From Puccinellia tenuiflora (lineage: Eukaryota > Streptophyta > Magnoliopsida > Poales > Poaceae), in the NCBI GenBank assembly GCA_012064385.1, contig QRDG01000422.1, positions 349,477-413,476 of the forward strand: DNA of 64,000 bases, read 5' to 3'. This document shows, piece after piece, positions 47,138 through 60,008 of the stretch (position 1 is its first letter; the number at the start of each line of letters is the position of its first letter). Below the pieces are notes generated by a model. That model was given only the letters and a program-made list of their open reading frames with translations. It searched no databases and had not been told where the DNA came from. Made by a program: the position numbers and the translations under genes.

Positions 47138-50100
47138 ATGGGGTGCCTGCCGTGCTTCGGGTCGGGCGGCAAGGGGGAGCCCGCCAAGAAGCCCGGCGGC
47201 GGCGGCGGCGCCCGGAAGGACGTCCCGTCGGATCGCCGCGCCTCCGGGGTCGGATCAGGTGTGGTTCTTGGGGAAGCCTGGATCTTGGTCGGCTTTATTT
47301 TTGGGAAATCGTCTTTATTTCCGCCGGTTAGATTAGTTGCTGCGCGCAGTGCCGAGATTCGTGAGGATCAAATTAAGGAATGTGCCAATCCCTTGTGTTC
47401 CCGGAAATCCTTGTAACACGTACTCCCATGTAGTGAATAGCTTCAGATGTTCATGCTAGTGTATTTGATGGCATGCATGATTGAGGTATCTATACGCGTT
47501 TTGGCCTTGTTGGGGAGTAAGGCTATTTATTTTTGTTGGATTGTCCACATAGGTTTATTACTTACGAAATCTTATAAATGATACAAGTAATGCACGTCCA
47601 TGGATGTGGTTAAATTATGCAAACGTGCAGTGTGGATAATTGTTTCCTGATAAGTTCTTGATTGCGCCGACAACAACCCCGTTGGACACCCATTCTTGTT
47701 GCAACAAATGGCAGATAGCCCTGGTACAACATCCAAAACGTATCGAACAAGTGTCAAAGGATATATATTTTCCTCCCAATATGATACACTCACCGTGGAA
47801 ATTATCCAATGGCCCTAATTCCCAATTCATGTAGGAAATCGAGCTAGCTTCTTCCGTTACATTTATGTCTTAACTATTGAAACACCCGCGCTGCAAGCCT
47901 GTAACTTTTGTTTACTAGCTCCATTAATGTCCCAAAATAGTAAACAAATTATGTCATTACGTACGCGTCTGTGTTCTTTTTACCAACGGATATCATGCCA
48001 CATAACCATGATGAATATTGTAGTTTTTTGTAGTAAGTTGGAGGCTTAGGGTAAATCTAGAAGGTTTTGGTAGGTTGAACTTTGTTCTTTTTTATTAGTA
48101 AAGATTACTGTTGGCCAAAACATCCATAACCTTAACTTCTCCATTCTCTATATCTCTCGTTGTGCAGTTAAAATAATGTTAATAGTCCACACCACAGTTA
48201 CTCTGTGTTTTAGTGATAAAGATTAAAGCTCATGGTTAAAAAAGGCGCGCCTACGCACACCCAGCCCTTAATCGTGCTATTCGTGCGCTCACGCAAGATA
48301 GGCACTAGGCAGAGGTAAAAGTAGGAATGAAAGTCTAGTGCTTTTTTTGAACCTTGTTAAAGATTAGTGATACATAGACATTGGGTTGGTATAGTTATTC
48401 ATGTATAACGGAAAAACAAGTTACCAAGGAGGAAAGAGGTGCCTTTTCATTAATAAAAGAAATAGACACCCATTTCAAGTTGAATAAGACTCAAAACTGG
48501 GAGTTGGGTGTGTACACCCACACTTCCCACCAACTAAGCTAGGCACAGTTCAGTATATCTGCAGTTATGGTATTAGAGTTTGAAAAGGAATCAAGTTATG
48601 TCTAGTTTTACCACTTTAATTATTGTGTTTTAGGAGTATTTCACCGTACCTATGTTGTATTCTTTAATCCAGATGGTCCCTAACCCTACATGAACTTTTG
48701 CTTTAGATAAATCAAAACCTCAAGGTGTATTGGACTCTAAGAAGGATGCAGTCATCCCAAGGGAGGGAAACAATCAACATATTGCAGCACACACTTTCAC
48801 CTTTCGTGAACTTGCTTCTGCTACTAAGAACTTCAGACAGGATTGCCTATTGGGCGAGGGAGGTTTTGGCCGTGTTTATAAAGGACGTTTGGACAATGGA
48901 CAGGTTTGGCTTTCTGAAAACGTTTTCATGCATTTAGATTTTATGCGAATCTTCCTCTTCGCTTAATTTTGAGCTATTAATTAGCCATTGAAATGCCAAT
49001 ATGATCGCCACATCTCTTTTAACCCGGGTTTGAAAACTTTATTGTTATATGGTCTAGATGGGCCATTGGAGAAGACATTTTCCTTGTTGCAACTTTTGAT
49101 TGCTGAGACTTCCCTACTGTGCAGGCTGTCGCAGTTAAACAACTTGACCGCAATGGCCTTCAAGGAAACAGAGAGTTTCTAGTTGAGGTCCTTATGCTCA
49201 GTCTATTGCACCATGATAACCTGGTAAACCTAATTGGATACTGTGCTGATGGGGATCAACGTCTTCTTGTATATGAATACATGTCATTGGGATCACTTGA
49301 AGATCATTTACACGGTATGTTTACTCCACTTATGAACTTCTATCAATGCACTACAGCCTACACACAGCCCCACTTCCCATATATTTAAGAACTTTGGGTA
49401 TTGTCATTGTTCAAGAAGGCGTCAGTTCGCCTAGGCAAGCGAAAGTGCTAGGCAACAGCAGAGTGCATAGCCCTGTCCCTAGGCGGTGGATGGGGTGCCT
49501 AGCGAGGTAACCTCATTGGGGGAGTGGCGAGGAATGGATGGGGAGGGAGAAGGATGCGGTGTGGGGAGAGAGAAGATGCAGCGGAAGCAGGGAGGAGAGA
49601 AAATGCGGTGGTGTGTCGCTGGCTGAGCTGGCAGCTCACAGACGGCACTGCCGCTGTTGCTTATGCAGTCGTGGTTGCTCTCATGCAGTCATTGTATTGG
49701 CTGCGGCTGCTTGATTTGGAGGCAGATCTGACTGTGACCTAACTAAAGCAGCAGCTTAGTGGGCCAAATGGGCCTGGTGGGCACTTCCCTTTTCCTTTCT
49801 CTTTTGTCCCTTCCACCCTCTGATTTCTACCCTGAGCAGTGCACCCCTGTAGGCTGCAGCTGCTGCTATCACGGAGTACGACCTACTACGAAATGCCTGC
49901 CTAGGGCATTTTCAAACCTTGGTCATTGTACATGTCAACATTTGTTAATCTTGGTAGCCATTTGTGCAATAAGCTAGCACTTCTAGATAGTTTTGATGTT
50001 GTTGTTGTTTTAGACGTTGACACGGTTTCCAATACTCACGTTTAACCATTACTTTCTAATGTTAATATTTCTTTAATAATACGAACACACATGTAATAAC

Positions 50101-53100
50101 ACATTCCATAATATCATTTCTTCACGGCAATTCCAGTTGTTACATGTGTTGGTTATCTAAGTTCTAAAATGAATGCAGGGAGCACTAGTGAATACTTGCT
50201 TAAGCTTGCAACTGCCTACTTGCATTATTCTTCTATTGTTGTTGACCTAGTTGGCTGGTCATATATTCAACAATTTTGATATTTATGTTCTAGTAACTAA
50301 TACTAGCAAACATGCCCGTAAGTTGCAACGGAAGAAAAAACATCACATCGCTCACTCAATAAACATGGATCAAGAGACCCCTTCTAGTTCAACATCCTAT
50401 ATTTAACACTACACCCCACCCATGTCGCCCCTTATCCTCCTTATCGCCATCAATTATGGTGTTCATGGTGTGCACTCGATGACAATGTGCGCGACCTATA
50501 TTTTAACACTACACCCCACCCATGTCGACCCTTATCCTCCTTATCGCCATCAATTATGGTGTTCATGGTGTGCACTCGATGACAATGTGCGTGGACGTGG
50601 TTAATCCGAAGGCGATGAGATTGGCCACCAACACACTTGTCATTGAACTCGTGAAATAAAGTTGAACACGCCAACGACACTGACGGATAAATATTTTCAA
50701 TAACACATTGACAGACCTTAATCCGATTCACTGAACGAGCACATATGCCGCTACTATGGAGTGCGGCGATATGGAGGCCGAGCTCCATGGAGCTCGGTTT
50801 CCTAAAAAAAATTGAATCCGCAAATTTTTGTTTCGAAAAATTCTGAAAAAAATCATAGTTGTTGATAATACATTGATCTACCATTGTGAAAATTTTCATG
50901 ACCAAATTCGTATTATTACGAGCTACACAAAAAAGACAAGTAGTAAAACATGAACTACGATATGTATTCCTGAAATTGTAGTCAGCTTGAAAAACAAAAG
51001 CAGCATTAGTCTATCTTATGAAGTATAAATAATGAGACGCAGATTTCAGGCCCCATTATATATTCAGATACCTTTTGGACTCCAGGACCATAAAGGGAGG
51101 CCGGCGATTGCAGGTATAAGAATATTCATTCAGTTTTCCTAATATAGGCAGTGCTCTAAGCTGCCCTCCTTTTATGAATTAGCATAAACATCAGCTATGC
51201 AAATCTACCTAGAAAAGAGATTGACACGGAAGATGAATTACACAAAGAAAAGATCATTCAAGCTTTTGGGCCGCTGGTTTAGAGGCACAACGGGAAAACA
51301 CTGAGCAAGACGCAGGATCTTGGGACATGTCACTGCTATGTTCTATGGAAAACGAAGAAGATAACACTTCCAAGCCACCCGTTCAAGCCGCTAGATCAGA
51401 TCGTGCACACCTATGCCCAAATATGCCCAAATCCATTGACAGCCTCGAGGCCTTGGAGCCTAGACCAGCCATGACGCCTCGTCTGGCACCAGCGTCATGA
51501 CGCCGCGACTTCGGCATGCCGGCACGAACTGCAAGAGAGCAGGTGCTCGGAGGAAGCATCGTCTTCGCTGTCGTAGAGTAGCAAAGCAGGTCAGAGCAGG
51601 CCGGAAGGGCTTAGGGGCGGAGTTGCTGGCAACATCGATGGCCGGAGCTCGTACGTGCCGGCGGCGACAAATTGAGAGGTTGGCGACGGCCAAATCGGGA
51701 TGTGTCGGGGATGGTGGCTCGGCCGTGGGAGGGCCCTGAGCTTGGAGGCGGGGAGATTTGCGGCGTGTTGTTCCGTTCGTCCAGCCGGAGGAGAATCTAG
51801 CGCTGATGTACGGATCTTTGGCTAGAAACAATCCTTTCCGAATCGTTTTTTTACTTAAAAAGATGGCATAGGTGGGTAATTATCTATAACTTTAGGGATA
51901 AGTCTAATGACGTACCAAACCAAACCGCGGAAGCCTTATTGCTTTTATTATTAGGTATAGACTTAATCTGAGAGTAAAATGTTCTGCATACTAAAAGTGA
52001 AGTCTTGCTGTACCTCTATGCGAAGGTAGACTGGTAGAGTATTGATGGTTATCCAGTATCAACTCATATTTAATCAAGAGATCGGCTATGGTACATGTCA
52101 TGTATATTATGCACTTTACATCTACATTCCAACCGACTTAAACTAATGGTTCTACAAGCGGTAGTGATGAGGGATGGAAGCTTATTGAGGAGGCAAAAGT
52201 TCTCATACGTTCTTTTTGTAGCTAGAAGTTGTATTTATCATAGCCGTCCCCATTGTTGATGGTCAAATCTTTTTGTCAACTCATTCTATCTCTGGTTGAT
52301 AACATGTCTGGGTACCCTTATAATATGGTACATTTGCTATTTGAAATTGCAAATCAGAAAAAGTAAATTATTATATGCAGAATCTTGGCTTGCATTGTGG
52401 TAAATCGTAGCACTTCACTATCATCTAATTATTTTCTGTGTCCTAGATTACTAAATATCGACAGGCTCATCTCATACCTTCAAGCATTTTATTTGAAACA
52501 GCAACTTATCTGATTAAAATGTTTTTTATGTTAGACATTCCACCTGAAAAGGAACCTCTTGACTGGAATACACGGATGAAGATTGCTGCTGGTGCTGCCA
52601 AGGGGTTAGAATACTTGCATGACAAGGCAAGCCCTCCTGTTATTTACCGGGATTTTAAGTCGTCAAACATTCTTCTTTGTGAAGGGTTTCATCCAAAGCT
52701 ATCTGACTTTGGCCTTGCAAAACTTGGCCCTGTCGGTGATAAGACTCATGTTTCAACACGGGTTATGGGGACTTATGGCTACTGTGCCCCTGAGTATGCA
52801 ATGACCGGACAGCTTACAGTTAAATCGGACGTGTATAGCTTTGGTGTTGTGTTCCTTGAACTGATTACTGGCCGCAAAGCAATTGACAACACTAAACCAC
52901 ACGGAGAGCAAAATCTTGTGGCATGGGTATGTTCTTCCATTTTCTAATGCTCTTACTTCACACAATTGACAGTTGGCGTCCACTTATCATTCAATAGGCC
53001 ACATTCTTACACAATTCATGAGTTAATTTGAAGCATAATTACTATAATACCATTTCTAAAACATTGAGATATTAACAATATAATAGGAATGAGATTAAGC

Positions 53101-54374
53101 TGTAGCGCTAGTTCAGAAAATAAAGCAGTCTGAAGAAACAGAAAGGGAAATTCTTTACATCAGGTGGGAACTCTGCTGCCCAATCAAGGAATTATGGAAA
53201 CTCTATTTTGTCTTGTTCTGTATAATTAGAGTCTCTAGGTTTTATTTCCCTTCTCAAATCATATTATCCTTTTGAACTGAAAACTTCATTCTCTATTGGA
53301 CATAGACTGCTGATGTAAAAGAGTAGACCTTAGATTTTATGTGTGTTTGCTTGCACACTAAGGTAATTTTGTAGCTTGAACTTGTATCTTTCAATGAATC
53401 CAGCTGGCACTGAAAATTATTCTCTATGTAATACTTGGGCATTGCCATTTTATGAGGATTATGTTACTCACAGAATAAGCTGTCTGATCAGTTGTTTAGG
53501 TTGGTCATGATTCATGAATACTAGTAAAATCGAGGCCTTAAGTTCAGTATTGACCACTGAGATTAGTTCTTCAAATATTAATTGGTCCACTTCATTCTCA
53601 ATTTCACGAGTCGTTTGTGCCAAAAGAATTAAGGTTATATTTCTAAAATCAGCTGTTAAGGTTTGAAGATTAAGGGTATATACAGTTAGAAAATATATAT
53701 TCTTGTCAACTATTCTTTGCAGTTGCAGCCTTAAATCAATATTGCTCGGACAATATAATGTTGTATACCTTACATGTTGATCTGATATGCAGGCTCGTCC
53801 ACTGTTCAAAGACCGCAGAAAATTTCCTAAAATGGCTGATCCGTCACTTCAAGGACGCTTTCCTATGAGGGGTCTGTATCAGGCTTTGGCTGTTGCTGCA
53901 ATGTGTTTGCAAGAGCAGGCTGCCACTCGGCCTTTTATAGGAGATGTGGTCACCGCCCTCTCGTATCTGGCTTCTCAGGCATATGATCCAAATGCACCCA
54001 CTCAACATAGTCGGAGCAATGCATCTACCCCTAGAGCCAGAGACCGTGGTAGAGGGGACGGTGACCAACGGCGCATCCACTCGCCAAATCACCATTCTCC
54101 AGATTTGAGGAGGAAAGAAGCCACGGGAACATCGAAGTATGAACCTGAAGTTAGCAGGAATAGTTCTGGTGGTGGTTCTGGTAGACGGTCGGGCTTGGAT
54201 GATCGTGATGTGACAGGTTCACAAGCGGGTAGTCCTCATGCAGGAAAGAGGAGGGAAGGTTCAAGGACCTCTGAGAGGCAGCGTGCTATTGCAGAGGCCA
54301 AGACATGGGGTGAGAATTCAAGAGAGAGGAAGTGGCCAAATGCCCGAGGCAGCTTTGATAGTACAAATGAATAG
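47138..54374 (+). CDS. Receptor-like cytoplasmic kinase, RLCK-VII (PBS1/PBL27/RLCK185-like)
   Basis: Exons 47138-47258, 48707-48903, 49125-49314, 52535-52926 and 53793-54374 encode 493 residues. The start MGCLPCFG has Gly2 for N-myristoylation and Cys3/Cys6 for palmitoylation, placing it at the plasma membrane. The kinase domain (about residues 73-360) is complete: glycine loop GEGGFGRVYKG, VAVKQLD lysine, YRDFKSSN catalytic loop, DFG, activation segment GDKTHVSTRVMGTYGYCAPE. The C-terminal tail contains HSRSNASTPRARDR and ends GSFDSTNE, as in rice RLCK176/RLCK185. Those relatives pass signals from chitin and other pattern receptors to MAP kinases. The same function is likely here, but orthology needs a tree. 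Intron 3 is enlarged to 3.2 kb by a Helitron-like insertion. Confidence 0.96.
50303..51961 (-). mobile_element. Helitron-like element in intron 3 of the RLCK gene
   Basis: Read on the minus strand it starts TCTATACCTAATAATAAAAG and ends CATGTTTGCTAG, followed by T. Just before the end a short hairpin (CCGT-tgcaactt-ACGG) is present. TC start, hairpin and CTAG/T end are the Helitron hallmarks. The base before the 5' TC is G rather than the expected A. No Rep/helicase is present. A GC-rich block at 51460-51800 may be captured sequence; I recognise no gene in it. Confidence 0.55.
50396..50594. repeat. Two-copy tandem repeat, 100-bp unit
   Basis: The unit containing cacccatgtcg and gtgttcatggtgtgcactcg occurs twice head to tail with a period of 100 bp. 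The copies differ at only a few positions (for example cgcccc against cgaccc), so the duplication is recent. It lies inside the Helitron-like element. Confidence 0.9.
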
Positions 54375-56244
54375 AACTCTGGGGCAGAAGGTCGAGTCAT
54401 CATTCTAGATCAAAGACGAGTTGCTTGCCAGCACCAAACAGGCGACAGTTTAGGACCATGGGGTTCGATCCGTTCCATGGTTAATGTGAATAGAGCTTTC
54501 CTTCTTTTCGTTCCTGGCCATCACCACTGCTTCATAGTTTCTCTCTTCCACACAAATATCACCACCACAATCACCACCGACACGCCTATTCCTGGCGTCC
54601 GTTCCTCGTGAATGTGATCATGCGAATGTGCCTTTATCGTCACGACGAAACATTTGGCTGGGAAGTTAGTAAGCAAAGGAGAAAATTTGTTCTGAGGAGC
54701 ACATGATCCAATCAAATGAGTCTCTTCTGTTGCTGTTGCATGCATAGCGGCCGCACAATTGTTCCAAGCGTAGAGCTTTATTGTGAAGTCTGAGTACCGA
54801 GGGATGTGATGGTTTTTCTTTCCTCGAGAGTTTGTACGGAGGGTTTTACCTATGTTTCATACTTGTGTCATGTCACATTTTTTGTGTTGAGTTGTCAAAA
54901 CACACCCGTTGCTTAATCCCTTTTAGCATGCTGTTGTGTCTCTTCCATCTGGGATGTGCATTATTTTTTAGAAAGGAAAGCTAAGCCTATAATTTTGAGC
55001 TGTATGTTCAAATTTTCCTTTTATTTTATGCTGTTGAGCTTTCTATTAGTTTCAATTATAACAAATATGTATGAAGCACAAGATTGTTGCTTTCGTGTCC
55101 TACTTTGCTCAAACTAATGATACGTCAAGACGATGGACAATTTTACGAGAAAGGCTGTATTTATGTATCAAATATTGGTAGAGTGCATAATTTGATTAGA
55201 AAGGCTGTATTTATGTATCAAATATTGGTAGCTAAGAAAGAGTCATCCGCATTTTTTGCTTGAATAGTTTCTTTTTAATGAATATTCCACACAAAATAAA
55301 CTTTTAGATGTTCTTAAAGTTTCAAAAAGAAAACATCTAGTATTTTTTTTTTGATATTTATGGATTATGTTTGGAAGGCTTGAATAAAATAAATCTTTTT
55401 GATAAAAATTCGGCCTAAACATTATTACAACAAAGTTGATGTTTCCAAGTGTATCTACTAGTTGATTATAAATTAAATTAATAAAATCTTACAAAATCCT
55501 TACCTAACATAAAAAACAATGTATATGTGTATTTTCATTATTTATGCATCACCCTGATGATTGATGAAGTTGTAATCTAATTTTACTTTTAATGCTATTT
55601 AATTTACATAAAAAATTGTCATCAAGACCAGTTTATATTGGTTGGTGGGCAATGTTGGGTAGATGTCGGCCAATAAGTGTGAAGCAATATTTATGGAAAA
55701 ATATGCTATTATGTATCACCAGGCCACCGACACATGTATATATGTCACATTATGCCTATATTAACAGCTTCCATTGGCAATAACTAATAAAATGCAAGTA
55801 TTTTGTTTCCCATCTGAGGCCGCATCCCGCATCCCGCATCGATCAGGATCCACAACAGAAGGAATTGTTAGTTTACCCAAACCTTCCCCAAGCATGTGTT
55901 TGCTTTACTAATACTGTTCTCTCTATGTGAACCTCCTCTCTTTCGCGGAAGACCTGAGGTGTAGGTAGGGCTAAAAAAAAAAGAGTCAAATCACACCATC
56001 TCCATAATAAGTAAATGCATTTTTTCTACGGAGGTTGTTAGAATTATTCGCTGTATCTCGATCATGAAGCCTTAACATTCAAAATTTAGGCCATTTAAAC
56101 CAGTTTTTTCAAGGTTGTTTTTAGGTCTCAAATATTGGCAGAGTGCATACTAAGGTCATGAACTCTAAAACTTAACCATCAAGTATTGAAACTAGGATTA
56201 CATGCTCCTTTGACAAACGAGTCTTCCAAATCTTGTGCCTCATC
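54375..56244. other. Downstream region of the RLCK gene
   Basis: About 1.9 kb without a supported gene; the first few hundred bases are probably the RLCK 3' UTR. A direct repeat of about 35 bp (agaaaggctgtatttatgta onward) occurs at about 55151 and again at 55198. A related piece, caaatattggcagagtgcata, recurs near 56128. Confidence 0.5.
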
Positions 56245-56305
56245 TTAGGCACATGATCCATATGCGTCTGCTCAACATGTATGATCTGAGCAATGCATCT
56301 ATCTT
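56245..56305 (+). pseudogene. Decayed copy of part of RLCK exon 5
   Basis: The stretch ttaggcacatgatccatatg, continuing through ctcaacatg and gagcaatgcatctat, aligns with the RLCK exon 5 segment at about 53975-54030 that encodes SQAYDPNAPTQHSRSNAST. About 60 bases match with roughly a fifth of positions changed, and similarity fades upstream. It lies about 2 kb downstream of the intact exon on the same strand. It is too short to be functional and probably remains from a local duplication. Confidence 0.6.
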
Positions 56306-56763
56306 TTACAATTTATGCATACATACGTGCATATATGTATGCATAGTCAAAGTTGAATTCTGAAACCATACAATTTATAATACATATCATTTTAGACGGG
56401 AGGGGAGTGCCAGAAACCATTGCATATGCAAGATTATCAGTTTAAACAAGGATAGATACCACGCACTGAATTGTGCATTTCACCAAATAGACCATATGCA
56501 CCTGGTATGCTGCCCATAATGAGAAGCAACCAGGGCCCTGGAAGCAACCGTCATGCTTAAAACAGATGAAGATATTTAAGCCTAAAAAAATGAAGATATA
56601 TACATAAATCATATATGTACATATCAGAAATACACGCTCAGCTAGGATAATTTAATCCAGCCACGAGCACGTGTGTATATATACATGAGACAGTCCCTGG
56701 ATTGCCAATGAGCATGTGGCAGAAAAAAACAATCACAAGAAATTCGTGCCATCCTGAGCCTGT

Positions 56764-59563
56764 TTACTGTGCGCTGAGTTGCTGGTCAACTGATAAACCG
56801 GGCTGCTTTGATAAGATGATGGCACCGTCCGTAGTGCCAGTTCTGTACCTGAGCATATGGTCATCTGTGACGATCCTGCATGATCCCCGCGACTCACTGT
56901 GCATGCTGATGCCAAGATAATGGATATGGTCTTGCACGCTGTTACCACTCACAGACCTGAATGGAAGAGCAACGTTCATCAGCTGGCAAAAAATTCACAA
57001 AGATGACAGAACATTAATATGTGAGAGCGACAGGGACCTGCTGCAAGTAGGGTCTTCACCAGAATCGTCACAGATTTGCTCGATCGGGTATACTAGGCTA
57101 TCGAGTCCAACATTATGTACCCATACCTGAAAATATATGTGAAATGCACCGGAAAATAGACAAGAGACGGTTAAATGAGGGGTAATTTTCACCACATCTC
57201 TCAGAAAAACATAAATCAGGTGTAAGACTAGAGTTCTAAGTGAAGCAGGGCAACACATACCTCTCGTGGGAAATGATGGTAGGTTTTCTGTGGAAAGTAG
57301 TGGTAGTACGGGGGTAAATGTGGTACAATATCGTGTGCATTGGTGACTCGAATCGCGTTTGGCAAGTATTTCTTGAAGTGGGAAGCAAACACAGCGTTAC
57401 CAATCCGAGGTTGCCCAAATGTCAGCAGTGTCACGTCCTTTAGTCCATAGTTGACCTATAAGAACACCCAAACATGTGTTACCATGGTAGCTAAATCAGA
57501 AGCATACGTCCTGAACTGTTCAGGAGAGACAGAAAAATGCTTTAGGCATTCGGAAGAACAAGCAGGTAAATTATACTATCAAGTATCAACTGAGGTTCTT
57601 GATCTTAGCTGACAGTTGCTGGGATTGCCAACAAAATATTTAGGTAAAGTGCAAAGAGAGTTCAGTCTGAGAATTGTGTAGTTAATAATGCAATATTTAT
57701 TAGAGTTATCACTGATGTAGAAACTCCATTCAGTGCATTTTATACACACTAAAAAAAGTAAAACAAAGAACAGGAGAGGATTGGGATCCCCAACCAATGC
57801 ACCCTATTCCATTCAGTACAGCTTGTAGTAGAATTGCAGAAGAATAAATTCTAAACAGAAACTTCCAATACAAACTAAAAGCATTCTTCTTCAGATAAGT
57901 ATTACTGGTACTTACAATAAGATCAAGGGCGCAAAACGAAGCCATGGCCCCTCCCATGGAATGTCCCGTGACCATGATAGGAATATTGCCATATGCTTCC
58001 ATGGTCTTCTGGATGCCATTAATGACTCCATCACGCAATGTTGTGTTATGATATGCAGAATAAAATCCACTGTGAACCTATAAGCAGACAGATTGCCAAC
58101 ATTAATAATGTGCAAGAAACTGGCGTTTTCATCATAAATAATTTAGCCAAGCTAACCTTTGCTTCGGCCATGCCTGGATAGTCGAAATCAAGTTGTTTCC
58201 AAAACAAGTCCTCTATCCAATTCTGGATGCTGAGAAAATGGAGGAGCAACATTACTTACATAAAAAAATAACAAGATGTAGAATATGTCGACCTTATCTA
58301 AGATGCAGACATGTCAAATTTATCCGATTGGCAAGAATTCAGATATCTATCAAATTTATCCGATGAAGAGGTAGATTATGTCGAATTTATGGCAAGACTT
58401 GAGTTATCAATTTAAGATATAGGCTATGTCAAATTTATCTGATTGGCCAGACTTCAGAAATCAGTTTAAGATACCTCACATGTTATAACTTAGAAACTGT
58501 AACTTCAAAAGCAGGCTTTATAAGTAACCACTAATAAGTGATATAGACGAACTACCTGGTCTCTTGAGTACCTCTGAATGCAACTACAACAGCATTCAGG
58601 TCTTTTGCGAAACCGACATATGCCTGGTTCATCAAAATAATGAACATCAATGTAACATAAGAGTATATCAAAGGTTAAACGAAAGATCATGGATAAAGGG
58701 AGTAACCTCCAAGCAATTTTGCACATCAATAATCAGCTCTATCATCTCAAACCCCTGCATCATCAAATAAACTTAACCAGTCGTCCACACAAAGTTACGT
58801 ATGCACTGACAATGACAGATCGTGAACAAAACCATCTTCATGTAATGCACTAGTGACAAGGAAGGATACCTTTGTCAAGTCACCGCATTTTTCACAAGTC
58901 CAGGTAAATAGTTGTGTCAGATCGTTAGTATAGACCTGTAGACATCACCAAGTTCAAATTCATAACCACTCGATATTACACTAGAAATCCCAGTTATTCA
59001 CCTTACGCAAATCTGAAGGAGGATGAAGACAAACAAGACAGACTTACTGCTGAAGTATACTCTGCAAGCGTCTTGGCGAGGGTAGGGTTATATATCGCCG
59101 GTTGTTTCTCCTTAAGTTCTGAATTAAGAGCAGAACCAAGATGAGCATACAAGAATGATTTCAGTAACCGATGAATCAAGCTAGAGATGAAATCGAGGAG
59201 CCAAGCTCAGAAACTTTGAAGAGTACGACGAGCATATCCAACCAAAATTGGAGTTTGACCACATAACGGGAATAAAAGCATCAAACACCATGTGGTGAAC
59301 TTGTAATCAAACAACAACAGCTAGTGAATAATGATCTTCTAGTCGCTACTAATTGATTCCTGAAACATAACGCCCACATTGCCCTAACCCGAGGCAATTT
59401 TTTTTTTTGGAAAGGGTTCCAACTACAACTGCCTGCAGAGATTAGTCAAGCAGGGACCAGGATGGTGCTTTCCAAGGCGAGAAAAGGTAGCCGTACCTCT
59501 CCCGGAGCAAAGCACGAGCAAGCACATTAGGACCGCGGCCTGCAGCCACCGTCGCCGCTCCAT
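56764..59563 (-). CDS. Class-3 (alpha/beta hydrolase) lipase, secreted
   Basis: Ten exons join in frame to 343 residues: 59497-59563, 59048-59118, 58870-58935, 58707-58754, 58556-58623, 58157-58229, 57916-58077, 57261-57455, 57038-57126 and 56764-56956. The start MERRRWLQAAVLMCLLVLCS is a signal peptide. The Lipase_3 domain shows VVVAFRGTQ, then NWIEDLFWKQLDFDYPG, HSGFYSAY, and the nucleophile elbow GHSMGGAMASFCALDL. Further on are TFGQPRIGNAVFASHF and the catalytic Asp in VTNAHDIVPHLPP; the His in DHIHYLGISM is the probable third residue. It should hydrolyse acylglycerols or related lipids in the secretory pathway or apoplast; the substrate is unknown. Intron borders are GT-AG throughout. 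The length is usual for plant members. Confidence 0.95.
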
Positions 59564-60008
59564 CCCTTCCTCCCCAGAAACCAACCGCAGCACGAGAATC
59601 CAACAACACACCGAAGCGGAGCAAAACCGCCGCCCTAGATTCGGCGCGCCTCGCCGCCGGTGGCCGAAGCCGGCTCGATCGAGCGAGGGGAATCGATCGA
59701 TCAATGATTAGCCGGGGGCGCGTCTAGCCGGGACTCGCGAGAAAATATTCGAGTTGGAGAAGTGCAGGGCAAGCAAAAGAGAAAAAAATATATAAAGTGA
59801 AGGTGGAGGGGAAAGATAGACAAATAATTTTCGAAAACTTTGACCAGTCGGATTACGGTAACACGGCACGCTCTGATTTGATTAATCTGATTTCACACGT
59901 GGCATGCTGGTGCTCCGTCTCCGTCAGAAATTAATTAAGGAGTGGGATAGAGATCTATTCCTCGTAAGGATAATTATCGTGCCACTTCCCACATATCCTG
60001 TTATTTTA

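Noticed and set aside
46774..47331. 185-codon frame overlapping the start of the RLCK gene
   Set aside because: It reads through the leader in a different frame from MGCLPCFG and runs into the first intron.
56396..56420. Possible Stowaway end (ttttagacgggaggggag)
   Set aside because: Only one end could be found, with no inverted partner and no TA pair.
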